In this document: positions 7,468-17,441 of the stretch, piece after piece
Layout: each line of letters starts with the position of its first letter
Numbering within the stretch: position 1 is the stretch's first letter
DNA from: Edaphobacter flagellatus
GTDB taxonomy: Bacteria > Acidobacteriota > Terriglobia > Terriglobales > Acidobacteriaceae
NCBI RefSeq assembly: GCF_025264665.1
Contig: NZ_CP073697.1
Location: forward strand, 3,639,501-3,703,500
Direction of reading: 5' to 3'
DNA: 64,000 nt
Position numbers and translations under genes: made by a program
The notes under the pieces: model-generated
The model's database searches: none
Seen by the model: the letters and a program-made list of their open reading frames with translations, nothing else
Told to the model about the DNA's origin: nothing

Positions 7468-9012
7468 ATGAAGATATCGCCGGTCGTATGGGGGGGAGTT
7501 TCGTTTGCAGCGCTTTTCTGCGTGGTGCAGGCAAGTGGGCAGACGCTGGGAAATTGGAGCACAGCTCGCAATGATGCGGGGCACGCGGGGGTGCAAAAGG
7601 CCGAAAAGATCATTACGAAAGACAATCTGTCGAGCGAGTTCAAGTTTTTATGGAAGATCAAACTCGGGACCGCGGCAGGAGATAGCCGTTCATACAGCGA
7701 GCCGTTGCTGATTCCACGGTTAATTAATGCACATGGGTTTAAGGACTTCGTTATCTGGGCCGGCCCGCAGGATGTTTATGCCGTGGACTCGGAATTGGGG
7801 ACGATGCTGTGGCAAAAGCACTATGATGCTGCTCCGGCTGCGTCGTGCGGTATATCAAATATGGCGATGCTCATGGAGCCTCCTGCGGTGATCAACTTTG
7901 GTGCACGCAGAGCTCCGGGGACTCCTCCGCCGCAACCGCAGCCTCCGCTAGCGGTTTCGGCGCGCAGAGTTGGCGTTTCGGCAGGTGGAGGAGGATTCGG
8001 GCTTAAGGGAATCTATGTCCTTACGGCAGATGGTTATCTTCATGAGCAGGTGGTTGCGACGGGGGCGGATTTTGCTCCTCCAGTGAAGTTTTTACCTGGG
8101 CCTGGTGGAGTTTCGAAGGGGATCAGCATTGAGGGGAAGACACTTTATTCTGTAACCAGTTCTGGTTGCGGAGCAGAGAATGCTCTTTATGCGATCGATG
8201 TAAATTCTCCGAGCTATCCGGTCTACAGATATTCGACAAATGCTGTTCCTCAACTTGTTGCGATGGGACCAACTTTGGGGGATGGTGTTGCATATGTCGT
8301 TACAGGTAAAGGAAGCACAGACGCTTCGGCGGGAATTTATTCCAATAGCATTGTGGCTCTGACGCCCGATGCCAAAGTGAAGGACTGGTTCACTCCGGCT
8401 GGCGAGGGCGAGCTGCACAATGTAACCCCCGTCGCGTTTACCTATAAGCAGAAAAAGTTGCTGGTTGCGCCCGGCAAGGATGGCAGCTTTGTTCTGCTTG
8501 ATGCAGAATCGCTGGGTGGAACGGATCACCAGACTCCGTTGGCGCAGACTGCTTCTATATCGAAAGTAAACGAGGATGCACCGAGCGCGTTGGCAGTTTG
8601 GCAGGATGCTGCAGGAGCAGCGTGGGTCTTTGCTTCTATTCCGGGGCAGGTCGATGCTGCGAAGTTTGGTATGACGAATGGCCTCGTCTCACACGGCAGC
8701 ATTGTGGCTTTCAAGATTGAAGATGAAGGGGGAAAGTGGTTGCTGGCGCCGCAGTGGATCTCACATGATTTTGTGAATCCAGCGCCGCCCGTTATTGCGA
8801 ACGGTATGGTTGTCGTGTTGGCCCAAGGAAATGCTTCAACGCATGCGAAGCTGTTTCTTCTCGATGCTGCGAATGGCAAAGAGCTATATTCCAGTGGTGA
8901 TTCTATTGGCACGTATGCACATATGGCCGGGGTTGCGGTGGGTGACGGGCATGTGTTTTTTGTCACTCACGACAACATGCTCTATTCGTTCGGGATTGGG
9001 CTGGAGCATTGA
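7468..9012 (+). CDS. PQQ-binding-like beta-propeller protein, periplasmic (second paralog)
   Basis: 514 residues from ATG 7468, with GAGG at good spacing; a TTG 15 bases upstream is less likely. It has a signal peptide (VSFAALFCVVQASGQ) and aligns throughout with the preceding gene: N-terminal LGNWSTARNDAGHAGVQKAE, blade motifs VYAVDSELGTMLWQKHY and LFLLDAANGKELYSSGD, and a shared ESLGGTDHQTPL segment (SIGGADHQTPL in the first paralog). A Pro/Gly-rich insertion (about residues 150-175) interrupts one blade. No haem motif. Gap to the upstream gene is 62 bp. The pair probably arose by duplication and may form a complex or act on two related substrates. Confidence 0.8.
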   Translation: MKISPVVWGGVSFAALFCVVQASGQTLGNWSTARNDAGHAGVQKAEKIITKDNLSSEFKFLWKIKLGTAAGDSRSYSEPLLIPRLINAHGFKDFVIWAGPQDVYAVDSELGTMLWQKHYDAAPAASCGISNMAMLMEPPAVINFGARRAPGTPPPQPQPPLAVSARRVGVSAGGGGFGLKGIYVLTADGYLHEQVVATGADFAPPVKFLPGPGGVSKGISIEGKTLYSVTSSGCGAENALYAIDVNSPSYPVYRYSTNAVPQLVAMGPTLGDGVAYVVTGKGSTDASAGIYSNSIVALTPDAKVKDWFTPAGEGELHNVTPVAFTYKQKKLLVAPGKDGSFVLLDAESLGGTDHQTPLAQTASISKVNEDAPSALAVWQDAAGAAWVFASIPGQVDAAKFGMTNGLVSHGSIVAFKIEDEGGKWLLAPQWISHDFVNPAPPVIANGMVVVLAQGNASTHAKLFLLDAANGKELYSSGDSIGTYAHMAGVAVGDGHVFFVTHDNMLYSFGIGLEH

Positions 9013-9075
9013 CGGCGCATTTGTCTGATATAGACCGAATGTTTGTAAATGAAGATTTTGGGTAAAGGGATAAAG

Positions 9076-10293
9076 ATGCTTAAGCGGACAACATTAGAAG
9101 AAGCGATGAATGTGGGTAACGGAGTGCTTCGGCTGGCTCCATGCTGGGTACCGCGTTCCTTCATGATTCCGGGGAGAAGACTGCGACTGCATCCAGATGA
9201 TTTATACGCCTTTGGCGGACATCGTGGAGGAATAAACGAGCGATGGTTTTCATCGACGACGCAGGCTTCGAATGGGCCGGGCACGTTGCCGGATGAGGGC
9301 TTAAGTTATGTGAAAACCTTAGGGGGCGATTCTTTTCTTCTGAAAGAAGCAGTTGAGGTTGCAGGTGATTTATTGCTGGGCGCAGATGTCATGGAGCGCG
9401 AAGGCGGATGGAATCTGTTGTGCAAGTTCTTCGACAACATGGGGCCAATTCCACATCACATGCATCAGTCGGAAGAGTTTGCGAAGCAGGTTGGACAGAA
9501 GGGTAAACCTGAGGCCTACTATTTTCCGCCGCAATACAACCAGATTCAGAACAATTTTCCCCATACCTATATGGGGCTTGAGCCGGGTACGACAAAGGAC
9601 GATATATGCCGTTGCCTGGAGAGGTGGAACCAAGGAGACAATGGGATTCTTGCGCATTCACGTGCCTATCGACTTATCCCTGGGGAGGGCTGGCAGGTAG
9701 ATCCGGGGATTCTTCATGCGCCGGGATCGCTTGTGACCTATGAGCCTCAGGTGAATAGCGATGTCTTTGCCATGTTCCAGTCTGAGGTGGAAGGCCGCAT
9801 TGTAGATTGGAGCCTCCTGACAAAAGATGTGAGGCCAGAGTTCAGCAAAAACATTGATTATCTGGTTAGCATGCTGGATTGGGATGCGAATGTAAATCCG
9901 GAATTTGTTAAGTCCAATAAGACCTCTCCGCGACTAGTCGGGGCTGAGCAAGAGATGGCGGATGCTGGATATCGCGAGGTATGGGTGACGTACGGAACCC
10001 CACACTACTCGGCGAAGGAGTTGACAGTTGCCCCGAATCGTCGCGTGGTGATCAAGGATGCTGCAGCATATGGCGTGATTGTGACACAGGGACATGGAAG
10101 TTTTGGCGGTCTGACAATTTCAACTCCGTCGATGATCCGATTCGGACAAATGACAGAGGACGAGTTGTTTGTGACGGCAGATGCGGCAAAGCAGGGAGTC
10201 GTGATTGAGAATACGAGTTCCAGCGATCCCCTCGTTCTTCTGAAGCATTTCGGGCCGGGTAATCCTGATGCTGTTCCCTTATTGACGAAGTGA
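9076..10293 (+). CDS. Cupin of the class I mannose-6-phosphate isomerase type
   Basis: 405 residues from ATG 9076, preceded by AAAGGG at 6-bp spacing; an ATG 27 bases upstream lacks such a site. No signal peptide, so cytoplasmic. Metal-site motifs of the type I isomerase cupin are visible: HHMHQSEE (about residues 125-132), KPEAYY, and [18 protein letters not shown] (second cupin strand pair). The zinc isomerase interconverts fructose and mannose phosphates, but this branch is distant from characterised ManA, and the operon partners suggest an unphosphorylated keto-sugar substrate. It is followed after 7 bp by a TIM-barrel isomerase. Substrate is not determinable from sequence. Confidence 0.7.
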   Translation: MLKRTTLEEAMNVGNGVLRLAPCWVPRSFMIPGRRLRLHPDDLYAFGGHRGGINERWFSSTTQASNGPGTLPDEGLSYVKTLGGDSFLLKEAVEVAGDLLLGADVMEREGGWNLLCKFFDNMGPIPHHMHQSEEFAKQVGQKGKPEAYYFPPQYNQIQNNFPHTYMGLEPGTTKDDICRCLERWNQGDNGILAHSRAYRLIPGEGWQVDPGILHAPGSLVTYEPQVNSDVFAMFQSEVEGRIVDWSLLTKDVRPEFSKNIDYLVSMLDWDANVNPEFVKSNKTSPRLVGAEQEMADAGYREVWVTYGTPHYSAKELTVAPNRRVVIKDAAAYGVIVTQGHGSFGGLTISTPSMIRFGQMTEDELFVTADAAKQGVVIENTSSSDPLVLLKHFGPGNPDAVPLLTK

Positions 10294-10300
10294 GGAGCAC

Positions 10301-11350
10301 GTGAGCAACGCGACGCATACGAAGCCGGCTATTCATAATGCAATGTGGCCCGGTCTGGTTGGTAAAGGTCCGGATTCAGAGCCTCCTATCGATCTTGAAA
10401 CGATGCTGGACATGACGGCAGCGGCTGAGGTCGACGGGGAGAAGTTTGATGGAGTCGATCTTTTTGCATCGCTTCCGCATGTCGATATCGATTCGACCAA
10501 GGATGACCTGGCTCGGCTAGCAGATGGAATCGCAAAGCGGAATCTTGTTGTGGGATCGCTGGTGGCTCCCGTTTGGTCGCCGACGGGTGGCGGATCGGCG
10601 ATGGGAGATGAAGAAAAGCGACACAGATTTCTCACGCAAGTTAAGAAAGCCTGCGCCATGGGGGAGACGCTACGTGACCTTGGTATCAGGCGCTATGGTG
10701 TTGTGCGCATTGACTCGGCCACGAGCCCGTCTGAGTGGGCGAAGGCTCCTGTCGAAAATACGAAGCGAATTGCCGCAACATTTCGCGAAGCCGCTGCTAT
10801 CGCTGAAGGATTTGGAGAGCGGTTGGCTGCCGAAGGCGAGATCTGCTGGGGTGGCATGCACGGCTGGACGCATATGGTGGAGTTGCTCGAGCTGGTGGGA
10901 CGGCCGCAGACGGTTGGATTTCAGGCCGACATGGCGCATTCGTTGCTCTACACACTAGGGTACAACTCTTTAGAGAGCAGGCTGTTGCCGGAGGATTTCG
11001 ACTGGTCACAGCAGGATGCATTAATGGAAGCTCTTCGAAAGCTCACCGATGCGCTTCGCCCATGGACAATTGATTTTCATGTTGCCCAGAACGATGGCAC
11101 AGTCCACGGTACGGGGTCTCATGATAAAACGGGACGTCATTGCCCAGCCAATGATCCAAACGGCAAGATGGATATTGTGAAGGTTGCCGGTCTTTGGATG
11201 CGTGGTCCTGATGGGAATCCAACGCGTGCGTTTCAGCACATCTGCTGGGATGGCTGTATGTTTTCGAACGCAACCATGACTTCACCAGAGACATGGAATG
11301 ATGTGCTGCACACATTGATCGAAGTACGTGATGCTCATGGATGGGATTAG
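10301..11350 (+). CDS. Sugar (phosphate) isomerase/epimerase, TIM-barrel family
   Basis: 349 residues from a GTG with GAGGAG just upstream. No signal peptide. It looks like the xylose isomerase-like TIM barrel superfamily: candidate metal ligands are Glu in [11 protein letters not shown] (about 183), Asp/His in QADMAHSLL (about 210-212), His in [10 protein letters not shown], and Asp in HICWDGCM near the end. Members epimerise or isomerise sugars, and relatives take part in deglycosylation through keto intermediates. It sits between a cupin isomerase and a Gfo/Idh/MocA dehydrogenase with 7- and 10-bp gaps, so it is translationally coupled to both. The exact reaction is unknown. Confidence 0.75.
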   Translation: MSNATHTKPAIHNAMWPGLVGKGPDSEPPIDLETMLDMTAAAEVDGEKFDGVDLFASLPHVDIDSTKDDLARLADGIAKRNLVVGSLVAPVWSPTGGGSAMGDEEKRHRFLTQVKKACAMGETLRDLGIRRYGVVRIDSATSPSEWAKAPVENTKRIAATFREAAAIAEGFGERLAAEGEICWGGMHGWTHMVELLELVGRPQTVGFQADMAHSLLYTLGYNSLESRLLPEDFDWSQQDALMEALRKLTDALRPWTIDFHVAQNDGTVHGTGSHDKTGRHCPANDPNGKMDIVKVAGLWMRGPDGNPTRAFQHICWDGCMFSNATMTSPETWNDVLHTLIEVRDAHGWD

Positions 11351-11360
11351 AGCTGAAGAT

Positions 11361-12503
11361 ATGGCAAAGAAAGATCTCAATATCGGCTTGGTAGGCTACG
11401 GGTTTATGGGGAGAACGCACTCGAATGCATTTCTGCAGGCTCCTCGCTTCTTTGACTTGCCATATAAACCAGTTCTAAAAGCCGTTTGCGCCCGCAATGC
11501 AGATCGCGTGAAGGGGTTTGCAGAAAACTGGGGTTATCAATCGATCGAGACTGACTGGCGTGCGCTGATTCAGCGCAGCGATATCGACCTGATCGATATC
11601 GCGAGCCCGAACGATACGCATGCCGAGATTGCGATTGCTGCGGCAAAAGCCGGAAAAATGGTGATGTGCGAAAAGCCGCTTGGCAGAACGGTGGTGGAGG
11701 CCCGCGAGATGGTGGCTGCGATGGATGCATCGAAGAGCCCCAACATGGTCTGGTACAACTATCGACGCGTGCCGGCATTGGTCTTGCTGAAGGAATTGCT
11801 GGACGAAGGGCGCTTTGGGCGGATATTTCACTATCGGTCGCAGTTTCTACAAGACTGGACTATCTCACAGGATCTTCCTCAAGGGGGAGAGGGATTGTGG
11901 CGGCTCGATTCTTCTGTTGCAGGCAGTGGCGTAACGGGCGATTTGCTGGCGCACAACATTGACATGGCACTGTGGTTGAATGGCGCGATCCATGAAGTTT
12001 CAGCGATGACGGAGACCTTTATCAAGGAGCGCAAGCACAGTATCACCGGCAAGATGGAGCCCGTGGGAATCGACGATGCCAGCTCCTTCATTGGACGCTT
12101 TCAAAATGGATCGATGGCCCTGTTTGAAGCTACTCGCTATGCGCGTGGACACAAAGCGCTGTTTACGCTTGAGATCAATGGTGAGAAAGCTTCAGCAAGA
12201 TGGGACCTGCATGATCTCCATCGGTTGGAGTTTTTTGACCATCGGGATGAAAGCAGGCTGCGTGGATGGAAGAGCATTCACATTACAGATGGGGATCATC
12301 CGTATATGAAACAGTGGTGGGTGCCTGGCTTACAGATTGGATACGAACATACCTTCATTCATCAGGTCGCGGATTTCTTGCAAGGCATTGGTCAGGGAAG
12401 GGAAGTAGCTCCGACATTCAGAGATGGCCTGGCCGTCGATTATGTGACTGATGCTGTTCTGAAATCTGCAAAGACCAGGCAGTGGGAAACCACAGGTATT
12501 TGA
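11361..12503 (+). CDS. Gfo/Idh/MocA family NAD(P)-dependent oxidoreductase
   Basis: 380 residues from ATG 11361; the frame is open 33 bases further up but would overlap the previous gene. The N-terminus has the Rossmann motif GLVGYGFMG, and the family signature CEKPLG carries the catalytic lysine at about residue 105. The segment [16 protein letters not shown] supplies the conserved Asp/His pair. No signal or Tat peptide is present, so it acts in the cytoplasm. Family members oxidise or reduce sugars, including C3 of glycosides. In this operon it could reduce an imported 3-keto sugar, or oxidise an imported glycoside. Gap to the DUF1080 gene is 21 bp. Confidence 0.85.
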   Translation: MAKKDLNIGLVGYGFMGRTHSNAFLQAPRFFDLPYKPVLKAVCARNADRVKGFAENWGYQSIETDWRALIQRSDIDLIDIASPNDTHAEIAIAAAKAGKMVMCEKPLGRTVVEAREMVAAMDASKSPNMVWYNYRRVPALVLLKELLDEGRFGRIFHYRSQFLQDWTISQDLPQGGEGLWRLDSSVAGSGVTGDLLAHNIDMALWLNGAIHEVSAMTETFIKERKHSITGKMEPVGIDDASSFIGRFQNGSMALFEATRYARGHKALFTLEINGEKASARWDLHDLHRLEFFDHRDESRLRGWKSIHITDGDHPYMKQWWVPGLQIGYEHTFIHQVADFLQGIGQGREVAPTFRDGLAVDYVTDAVLKSAKTRQWETTGI

Positions 12504-12524
12504 TCTTCGAGGAGAAGTCATTAT

Positions 12525-13403
12525 ATGAATCGTCGTGCTCATTGGAATCGCAAGTTCTCTGCAATGGTCGCTGGTGTGTGTATTGCGACGACTGTAGGAA
12601 CGGTGGCTGCGCAACAAAAAACTGCGCCCGCGGCAGCCAGCAGATTTATTCAGCCGGAGCCAATTGATTTCAACGACCATGAAGGGTGGACACAGATCTT
12701 TGATGGAAAGACTTTGAATGGATGGGATGGGCCATCGGAGGTCTGGCATGTTGAAGACGGGGCGATTGTTGGTGTGTCAAGCGACGCGCATCCCTCGGGG
12801 ACGACCAACATCATCTGGCAGGGCGGGGAGGTCGATAATTTCAGACTTCGGGTGGAAATGAAGCTGGAGGGGGCCGGAGCGAATGGCGGTATCCAGTACC
12901 GCAGCAAGATTGTGCCACCGCAGATCCGACAGGTTCCTGCAGAGCGTCTCGCGCAAATGAATGATGAACAGAAGCAGAGGGTAAAGAAGAATCAAGACCT
13001 GCTTCTACAGCATGCCAAATGGAACCTTACGGGCTATCAGGCAGATTTTGATTACAACAATCGATACACAGGGCAGCTATATGAGCAGGACAGCCCTCGT
13101 GGAATCGTTGCGTGGCGAGGGCAGATGGTTGCAACTGAGCCAAACGTGAAGCCAAGGCTGTTGGCCACGCTAGGCAGCTCGGATGACCTGAAGTCCTTTA
13201 TTAAGCCGGGCGAGTGGAACCAGTATGAGATTATTGCGGATGGCCACACATTGACCCATATTGTGAATGGCCATGTTATGGCTGTTCTTATTGATACCGA
13301 TCCTAAGTTCTATGCGGCACAGGGAGTTCTTGCCTTTGAGATTGAAGGCGGTGGTGATGTTAAGATCTCGCATCGTAATATCTGGCTTAAGAAACTGCCG
13401 TAA
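12525..13403 (+). CDS. DUF1080 (3-keto-disaccharide hydrolase-like) secreted protein
   Basis: 292 residues with an N-terminal signal (arginine-rich start, then FSAMVAGVCIATTVGTVAA) and GGAGAAG as ribosome binding site. The body is one DUF1080 jelly-roll/concanavalin-like domain with the typical opening GWTQIFDGKTLNGWDG, WHVEDGAIVG, the NFRLRVEMKLEG.GNGGIQYRS core and the closing GVLAFEIEGGGDVKISHRNIWLKKL. Characterised relatives in Bacteroides cleave 3-keto-glycosides by elimination, working with a Gfo/Idh/MocA enzyme. Here the hydrolase-like protein is exported while the Gfo/Idh/MocA protein next to it is not, which is unusual and discussed in the findings. Confidence 0.85.
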   Translation: MNRRAHWNRKFSAMVAGVCIATTVGTVAAQQKTAPAAASRFIQPEPIDFNDHEGWTQIFDGKTLNGWDGPSEVWHVEDGAIVGVSSDAHPSGTTNIIWQGGEVDNFRLRVEMKLEGAGANGGIQYRSKIVPPQIRQVPAERLAQMNDEQKQRVKKNQDLLLQHAKWNLTGYQADFDYNNRYTGQLYEQDSPRGIVAWRGQMVATEPNVKPRLLATLGSSDDLKSFIKPGEWNQYEIIADGHTLTHIVNGHVMAVLIDTDPKFYAAQGVLAFEIEGGGDVKISHRNIWLKKLP

Positions 13404-13445
13404 AAACAAGGATGCCGCATATCACGAGAGGGGCTGAGTATTTGC

Positions 13446-14498
13446 ATGAGCGGTGACGATTCCAGCAAGTCCTTATTGAAGTATGTGGGTCGTCTATCCC
13501 AATTGGGTGGAATTTCCAATTTTGTGCATGCAGATGGAAGGGCAAAAGGAACGTCGACTCTTCGCGTTCGTACTGCTGCAGGTTTCGAGTTCTGGGTTGT
13601 CCCCGACAGAGGGATGGATATCTATGAGGCGAGCTTTCTAGGGCAGTCTCTATGCTGGCACGCACCGCAAGGATTGGTCCACCCGGCATACTATTCCAAT
13701 CGTGATCTGGAGTGGTTGAAGACCTTTTCTGGCGGATTGCTGACCACGTGTGGGCTTACAACCGTGGGCAGGCCCTCAATGGATGCTGGCGAGCAACTAG
13801 GCTTGCATGGTGTCATATCAAACACGCCTGCTGAGCAAGTCCATTGGTCAGAAACATGGGAGAAGGGCGATTGCTTCTTCGCGATCAAGGGGCAGGTTAG
13901 GGAAGCATCTGTGCACGGAGCAAATATGTTGCTTGAGCGTACAGTGAGCAGTTCGCTCAAGAGCAAAGGATTTGCTATTGAAGATATAGTGACGAATCAA
14001 GGAGTTCGCGATACACCACTGATGATTCTTTATCACTTCAACTTTGGTTATCCTCTGCTGACCTCGAACTCCAAAGTTTATGCTCCTTCGAAAAAAGCTC
14101 ACTCGATTGATGCATTTTCAGCGGAGAGTGTGGACCAATGGGCAGTATTCGGAGAGCCAATGCGGAATATCGCGGAAAAGGTCTATTTTCATGAAATGGA
14201 AAAGAGCACTGACGGGTGCATTTCGATTGTGCTTGTGCGTGATAAGGACCGCGCAGATTTTGGAATTAAATTAATTTATGACGCAGCGTCTCTGACGCAA
14301 TTTGTCCAATGGAAGATGACAGGTGAAAACCACTTTGTCCTTGGCCTGGAGCCCTCAAATTGCAGCACGCTAGGACGTCATACTGTGCGCGAACAAGGAT
14401 TACTGGAAATGCTTCAGCCTGGTGAAAAGCGGAGATATTATCTGGAGCTGCAGGTTCTTGATTCAGCTGCGAAAGTGAGCGAAGCCATAGGCCAGTAA
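13446..14498 (+). CDS. DUF4432 / aldose-1-epimerase-like protein
   Basis: 350 residues, cytoplasmic. It has the galactose-mutarotase-like fold pattern of the DUF4432 group: RVRTAAGFEFWVVPDRGMDI near residue 50 (substrate-binding loop with PDRGMDI), LCWHAPQGLVHPA, GGLLTTCGLTTVG, LHG, and MILYHFNFGYPLL. Members probably mutarotate or bind sugars. It is the last gene of the plus-strand sugar operon, and its stop lies only 8 bp from the stop of the convergent transporter gene, with no long terminator hairpin between them. Confidence 0.75.
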   Translation: MSGDDSSKSLLKYVGRLSQLGGISNFVHADGRAKGTSTLRVRTAAGFEFWVVPDRGMDIYEASFLGQSLCWHAPQGLVHPAYYSNRDLEWLKTFSGGLLTTCGLTTVGRPSMDAGEQLGLHGVISNTPAEQVHWSETWEKGDCFFAIKGQVREASVHGANMLLERTVSSSLKSKGFAIEDIVTNQGVRDTPLMILYHFNFGYPLLTSNSKVYAPSKKAHSIDAFSAESVDQWAVFGEPMRNIAEKVYFHEMEKSTDGCISIVLVRDKDRADFGIKLIYDAASLTQFVQWKMTGENHFVLGLEPSNCSTLGRHTVREQGLLEMLQPGEKRRYYLELQVLDSAAKVSEAIGQ

Positions 14499-14506
14499 AA
14501 GCTGGT

Positions 14507-16513
14507 TTAGAAGGGCAGTTGGTCGATATTGCTTTTATTGATCAGCAGAGGCTTTCCGAGAATAATCTCATCATTCCTAATCTCTAAACGGCCGAGACGG
14601 CCAGCATAAACACTCGTGGCATCCTTGCGAATTGTTTTCATTGAATCGAGCCATCCTGCATAAACGGTAAGGTAGCCAAGATCGCGCGTATTCCAAAGAA
14701 CAATGGACTGTACAGAACCGTTGTGAATATAAGATCTGCAGATTGATGGAAGAGACAGGCCAATAACATTAACTTTGCGGCCTGCCTGCTGGACCGCCTC
14801 GGCTGCTCCCGGGACTGCCGGCGCTGAGATAGCGATGATGAGTTTGACGTCTGGGTAGACTTTTAGAATGGTTTGAGTCTGTGAGAAAGATTTGTCGCGA
14901 TCATCATCACTTGGAAGAACCGTTTCCAATTGCAGTGGAAGGTGTTTCTCGGCAACCGTGCTTTTAATGGATGCTATCCATTGATTTTGATTTTCGGCGC
15001 TCAATGCTCCTGTGATGATGGCGAATTTGCCGCCGCCGGGTAAGAGCCGTACTGCTTCTCCTACAAGAGCATCGGCTATTCCTTCTGGAGTGGCTTGATT
15101 AAGAAAGTAATCTCGCGCATCAGCCTCAGCATCTGCGTCCCACGTAAGTACTGCAATGTTATGTTCGCGAGCTTTGCGTAAAACGGTGGATATGCTGCCT
15201 TTATTTTCGACAGCAACAGCAATTGCATTCACACCTCTGGTGATCCAATTTTCGATCAATTCGTTCTGCTGTGAGGCGTCCAGGTTAGTTGGACCATCCC
15301 ATATGAGATCGACATTAAGTTCACGGGCAGCTTCCTCGGCCCCGGCGCGGGCGCTTATGAAGTATGGATCTCCCTTTGCTTTGGGCATGACGGCTATTAG
15401 AGGGCGATGTCCTTCTTGTGCGCGTATGGATGAATCTGTGGCCCTTGAATGCTTAGAAAATTGATAGGTCAAGAATGCGAATGAAGCAACTACTGCAGAA
15501 AATGCTGAGATGGCAATAAGACGTCTGCGTTGGTTTGGCTTAGGTGCGCCCGCAGAGTTTTTTTGCGATAAATCCACAACCACTACGGCTAGAAGCAAAA
15601 CCCCAGTAACTACGCCGGTAATCTCAGATGGAATGCTGAGAAGGTGCATGCCATTCTGAAGTGTAGTGATAAAGAAGAGCCCCAAGAGGGTTCCAGCGAT
15701 TGTGCCACGCCCGCCAAGGACCGATGTTCCGCCGAGGACAACGGCCGTGATTGCCTGGAGCTCGAAGCCGGTGCCTAGATCGGACTTCGCAAGTCCGAGG
15801 TGTGAGACGTAGATCACTGCCACGAGGCCCGCAGTGAGTCCCGAGAGCAAATAGCAGATTGCAGTGTTACGGCCAACTGGAATGCCGGCGTAGCGGGCTC
15901 CGTCTGCATTAAAACCGATGGCGTAGAGACAGCGCCCGAGGATGGAACGATGCAGCAGAACAATATAAAAAACGACGACTGGGATGAATAGGAATAGTTG
16001 AAAAGGCACCACTCCAAGAAAGTATCCCTGTCCAAGGCGAAGGAATGATCCTGAATACCCCGTAAAACTTTGGGAGCCATGCGTGAGGCCTTCTGCTATG
16101 CCGCGATAGAGAGAGTAGGTCGCCAGCGTAACGATCAAAGGGGGGAGGCGGAATTTTGCGATCAGAGATGCGTTCAAAGATCCACAAAGGATACCGGTCA
16201 ACAAGGCCAGTGTGATGGAAAGTGGAATCGAAAGCTGAGCATGGAAAGCCATCCCAAAAACGATGGAGCTTAACCCGACAATAGATCCAACGGACAGATC
16301 GATTCCGCCTGTAATCAAAATCGGGGTAAGTGCAACAGCCAGTAATCCTAATTCGACACTGTAACGAAGAATCTCAAACAGATTCTTCGAGGTAAGGAAG
16401 GATGGTGCTTTAAGGGCAAAGAAAGCGGTTATTGCAACAAGCGCCGCGATCAGGATTCGCAGATTATTGTATTTGGCCTTCTTTGTGAGATCAGCTTGCA
16501 AGGAGTTTGGCAT
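14507..16513 (-). CDS. ABC sugar permease fused to its periplasmic binding protein (RhaQ/LsrD-like plus RhaS/LsrB-like)
   Basis: 668 residues from ATG 16513; a TTG 21 bases upstream is the alternative. Residues about 20-320 are an RbsC-type permease (LTPILITGGIDLSVGSIVGLS, AITAVVLGGTSVLGGRGTI). A basic loop (QRRRL) and one extra helix (about 335-355) lead to a complete periplasmic binding domain (about 375-668) with PKAKGDPYFISARAGAEEAA, AVLTWDADAEADARDYFLNQ, NQWIASIKS and a terminal NKSNIDQLPF, closest by eye to RhaS/LsrB. The extra helix puts the receptor outside, so the fusion is topologically sound. There is no separate binding-protein gene in the operon. It overlaps the upstream permease gene by 23 bp. 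Confidence 0.85.
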   Translation of the reverse strand: MPNSLQADLTKKAKYNNLRILIAALVAITAFFALKAPSFLTSKNLFEILRYSVELGLLAVALTPILITGGIDLSVGSIVGLSSIVFGMAFHAQLSIPLSITLALLTGILCGSLNASLIAKFRLPPLIVTLATYSLYRGIAEGLTHGSQSFTGYSGSFLRLGQGYFLGVVPFQLFLFIPVVVFYIVLLHRSILGRCLYAIGFNADGARYAGIPVGRNTAICYLLSGLTAGLVAVIYVSHLGLAKSDLGTGFELQAITAVVLGGTSVLGGRGTIAGTLLGLFFITTLQNGMHLLSIPSEITGVVTGVLLLAVVVVDLSQKNSAGAPKPNQRRRLIAISAFSAVVASFAFLTYQFSKHSRATDSSIRAQEGHRPLIAVMPKAKGDPYFISARAGAEEAARELNVDLIWDGPTNLDASQQNELIENWITRGVNAIAVAVENKGSISTVLRKAREHNIAVLTWDADAEADARDYFLNQATPEGIADALVGEAVRLLPGGGKFAIITGALSAENQNQWIASIKSTVAEKHLPLQLETVLPSDDDRDKSFSQTQTILKVYPDVKLIIAISAPAVPGAAEAVQQAGRKVNVIGLSLPSICRSYIHNGSVQSIVLWNTRDLGYLTVYAGWLDSMKTIRKDATSVYAGRLGRLEIRNDEIILGKPLLINKSNIDQLPF

Positions 16514-17441
16514 CCTGTCTGCGATAGCTAGCAAGTGTGTCGGAGGCGATAGCGATTAGGATGATGCATCCCTGAATCGCCTTTTCCCAATAGGCATCGA
16601 TGTGAAGGAAAGTCAGCGACGAGCTGATGCAGCCTAGCAGGATGACACCTAGTACCGTCCCCATGATGCTAGTGGAGCCACCTGTAATGACTGCTCCACC
16701 TATGGCGATCGCAGCGATGACTTTCATCTCTAACCCCAGACCTAAATTACTTGGGATCTGATTGAATCTGACGGCGTTTAGAACCGAAGATAAACCAGTA
16801 AGAGCGCCAGTTAGGGTGAAGACGGAGAAAACAACACGATTCGTATTAATTCCAACAATGCGAGCGGCGACTACATTGGAGCCGGTGGCAAAGACAACTC
16901 TTCCATAGCGCGTATATTGCAATCCTAGAGCAGCCGCCAGAATGAGAATGACAACACAAGCAAAGCAGGCAACTGTGTATGTCATTACATTTAGACCAAA
17001 CCATTGAAAATGCTCAGGCAAGTTTACAATCCATGAACCCTGGGTCACCCAGCGTAGTCCGTCACGAAGAATAACCATCGTTGCCAGCGTTACTACGATA
17101 GAAGGAATGCGGAGATAAGACACCAGGGCACCGTTGATAGCTCCGAAGAGAGCTCCGAGCAAACAAGCGATCAATCCACTCATTAGTACAGGGATACCTT
17201 TCGCCGAACAGGCTCCCATTACGATGCTGGAGACCGCAAAGATTGAACCGACGGAGATATCGATGTGACCTGTCAGGATGATAAGGCTCATCCCGATGGC
17301 AACGATCATGACAGGCATGGTCGACAAAAATAGATCGGTAAAGTTTGCCCAGGTAAAGAAACCATCTGCGCATAGGGCAAGGACGGCCAATAGTGCAAGC
17401 GTGACAAGAAGAACCCCGGCCTCCTTGGTTCGTTGCTTCAT
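16491..17441 (-). CDS. ABC sugar transporter permease, RbsC family (RhaP/LsrC-like)
   Basis: 316 residues, about 8-10 membrane helices. The RbsC-family cytoplasmic coupling signature is seen as MSLIILTGHIDISVGSIFA near residue 50-70, and the second conserved stretch as IAAIAIGGAVITGGSTSIMGTVLG near residue 240-265. It pairs with the fused permease/receptor downstream to form the heterodimeric channel of a Rha/Lsr-type importer. Its ATG overlaps the stop of the ATPase gene by 4 bp, showing translational coupling. Confidence 0.9.
   Translation of the reverse strand: MKQRTKEAGVLLVTLALLAVLALCADGFFTWANFTDLFLSTMPVMIVAIGMSLIILTGHIDISVGSIFAVSSIVMGACSAKGIPVLMSGLIACLLGALFGAINGALVSYLRIPSIVVTLATMVILRDGLRWVTQGSWIVNLPEHFQWFGLNVMTYTVACFACVVILILAAALGLQYTRYGRVVFATGSNVVAARIVGINTNRVVFSVFTLTGALTGLSSVLNAVRFNQIPSNLGLGLEMKVIAAIAIGGAVITGGSTSIMGTVLGVILLGCISSSLTFLHIDAYWEKAIQGCIILIAIASDTLASYRRQDAKLLAS

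Noticed and set aside
5819..9012. Propellers as haem-containing quinohaemoprotein dehydrogenases
   Set aside because: Neither has a CxxCH motif; only a PQQ-like propeller can be supported.
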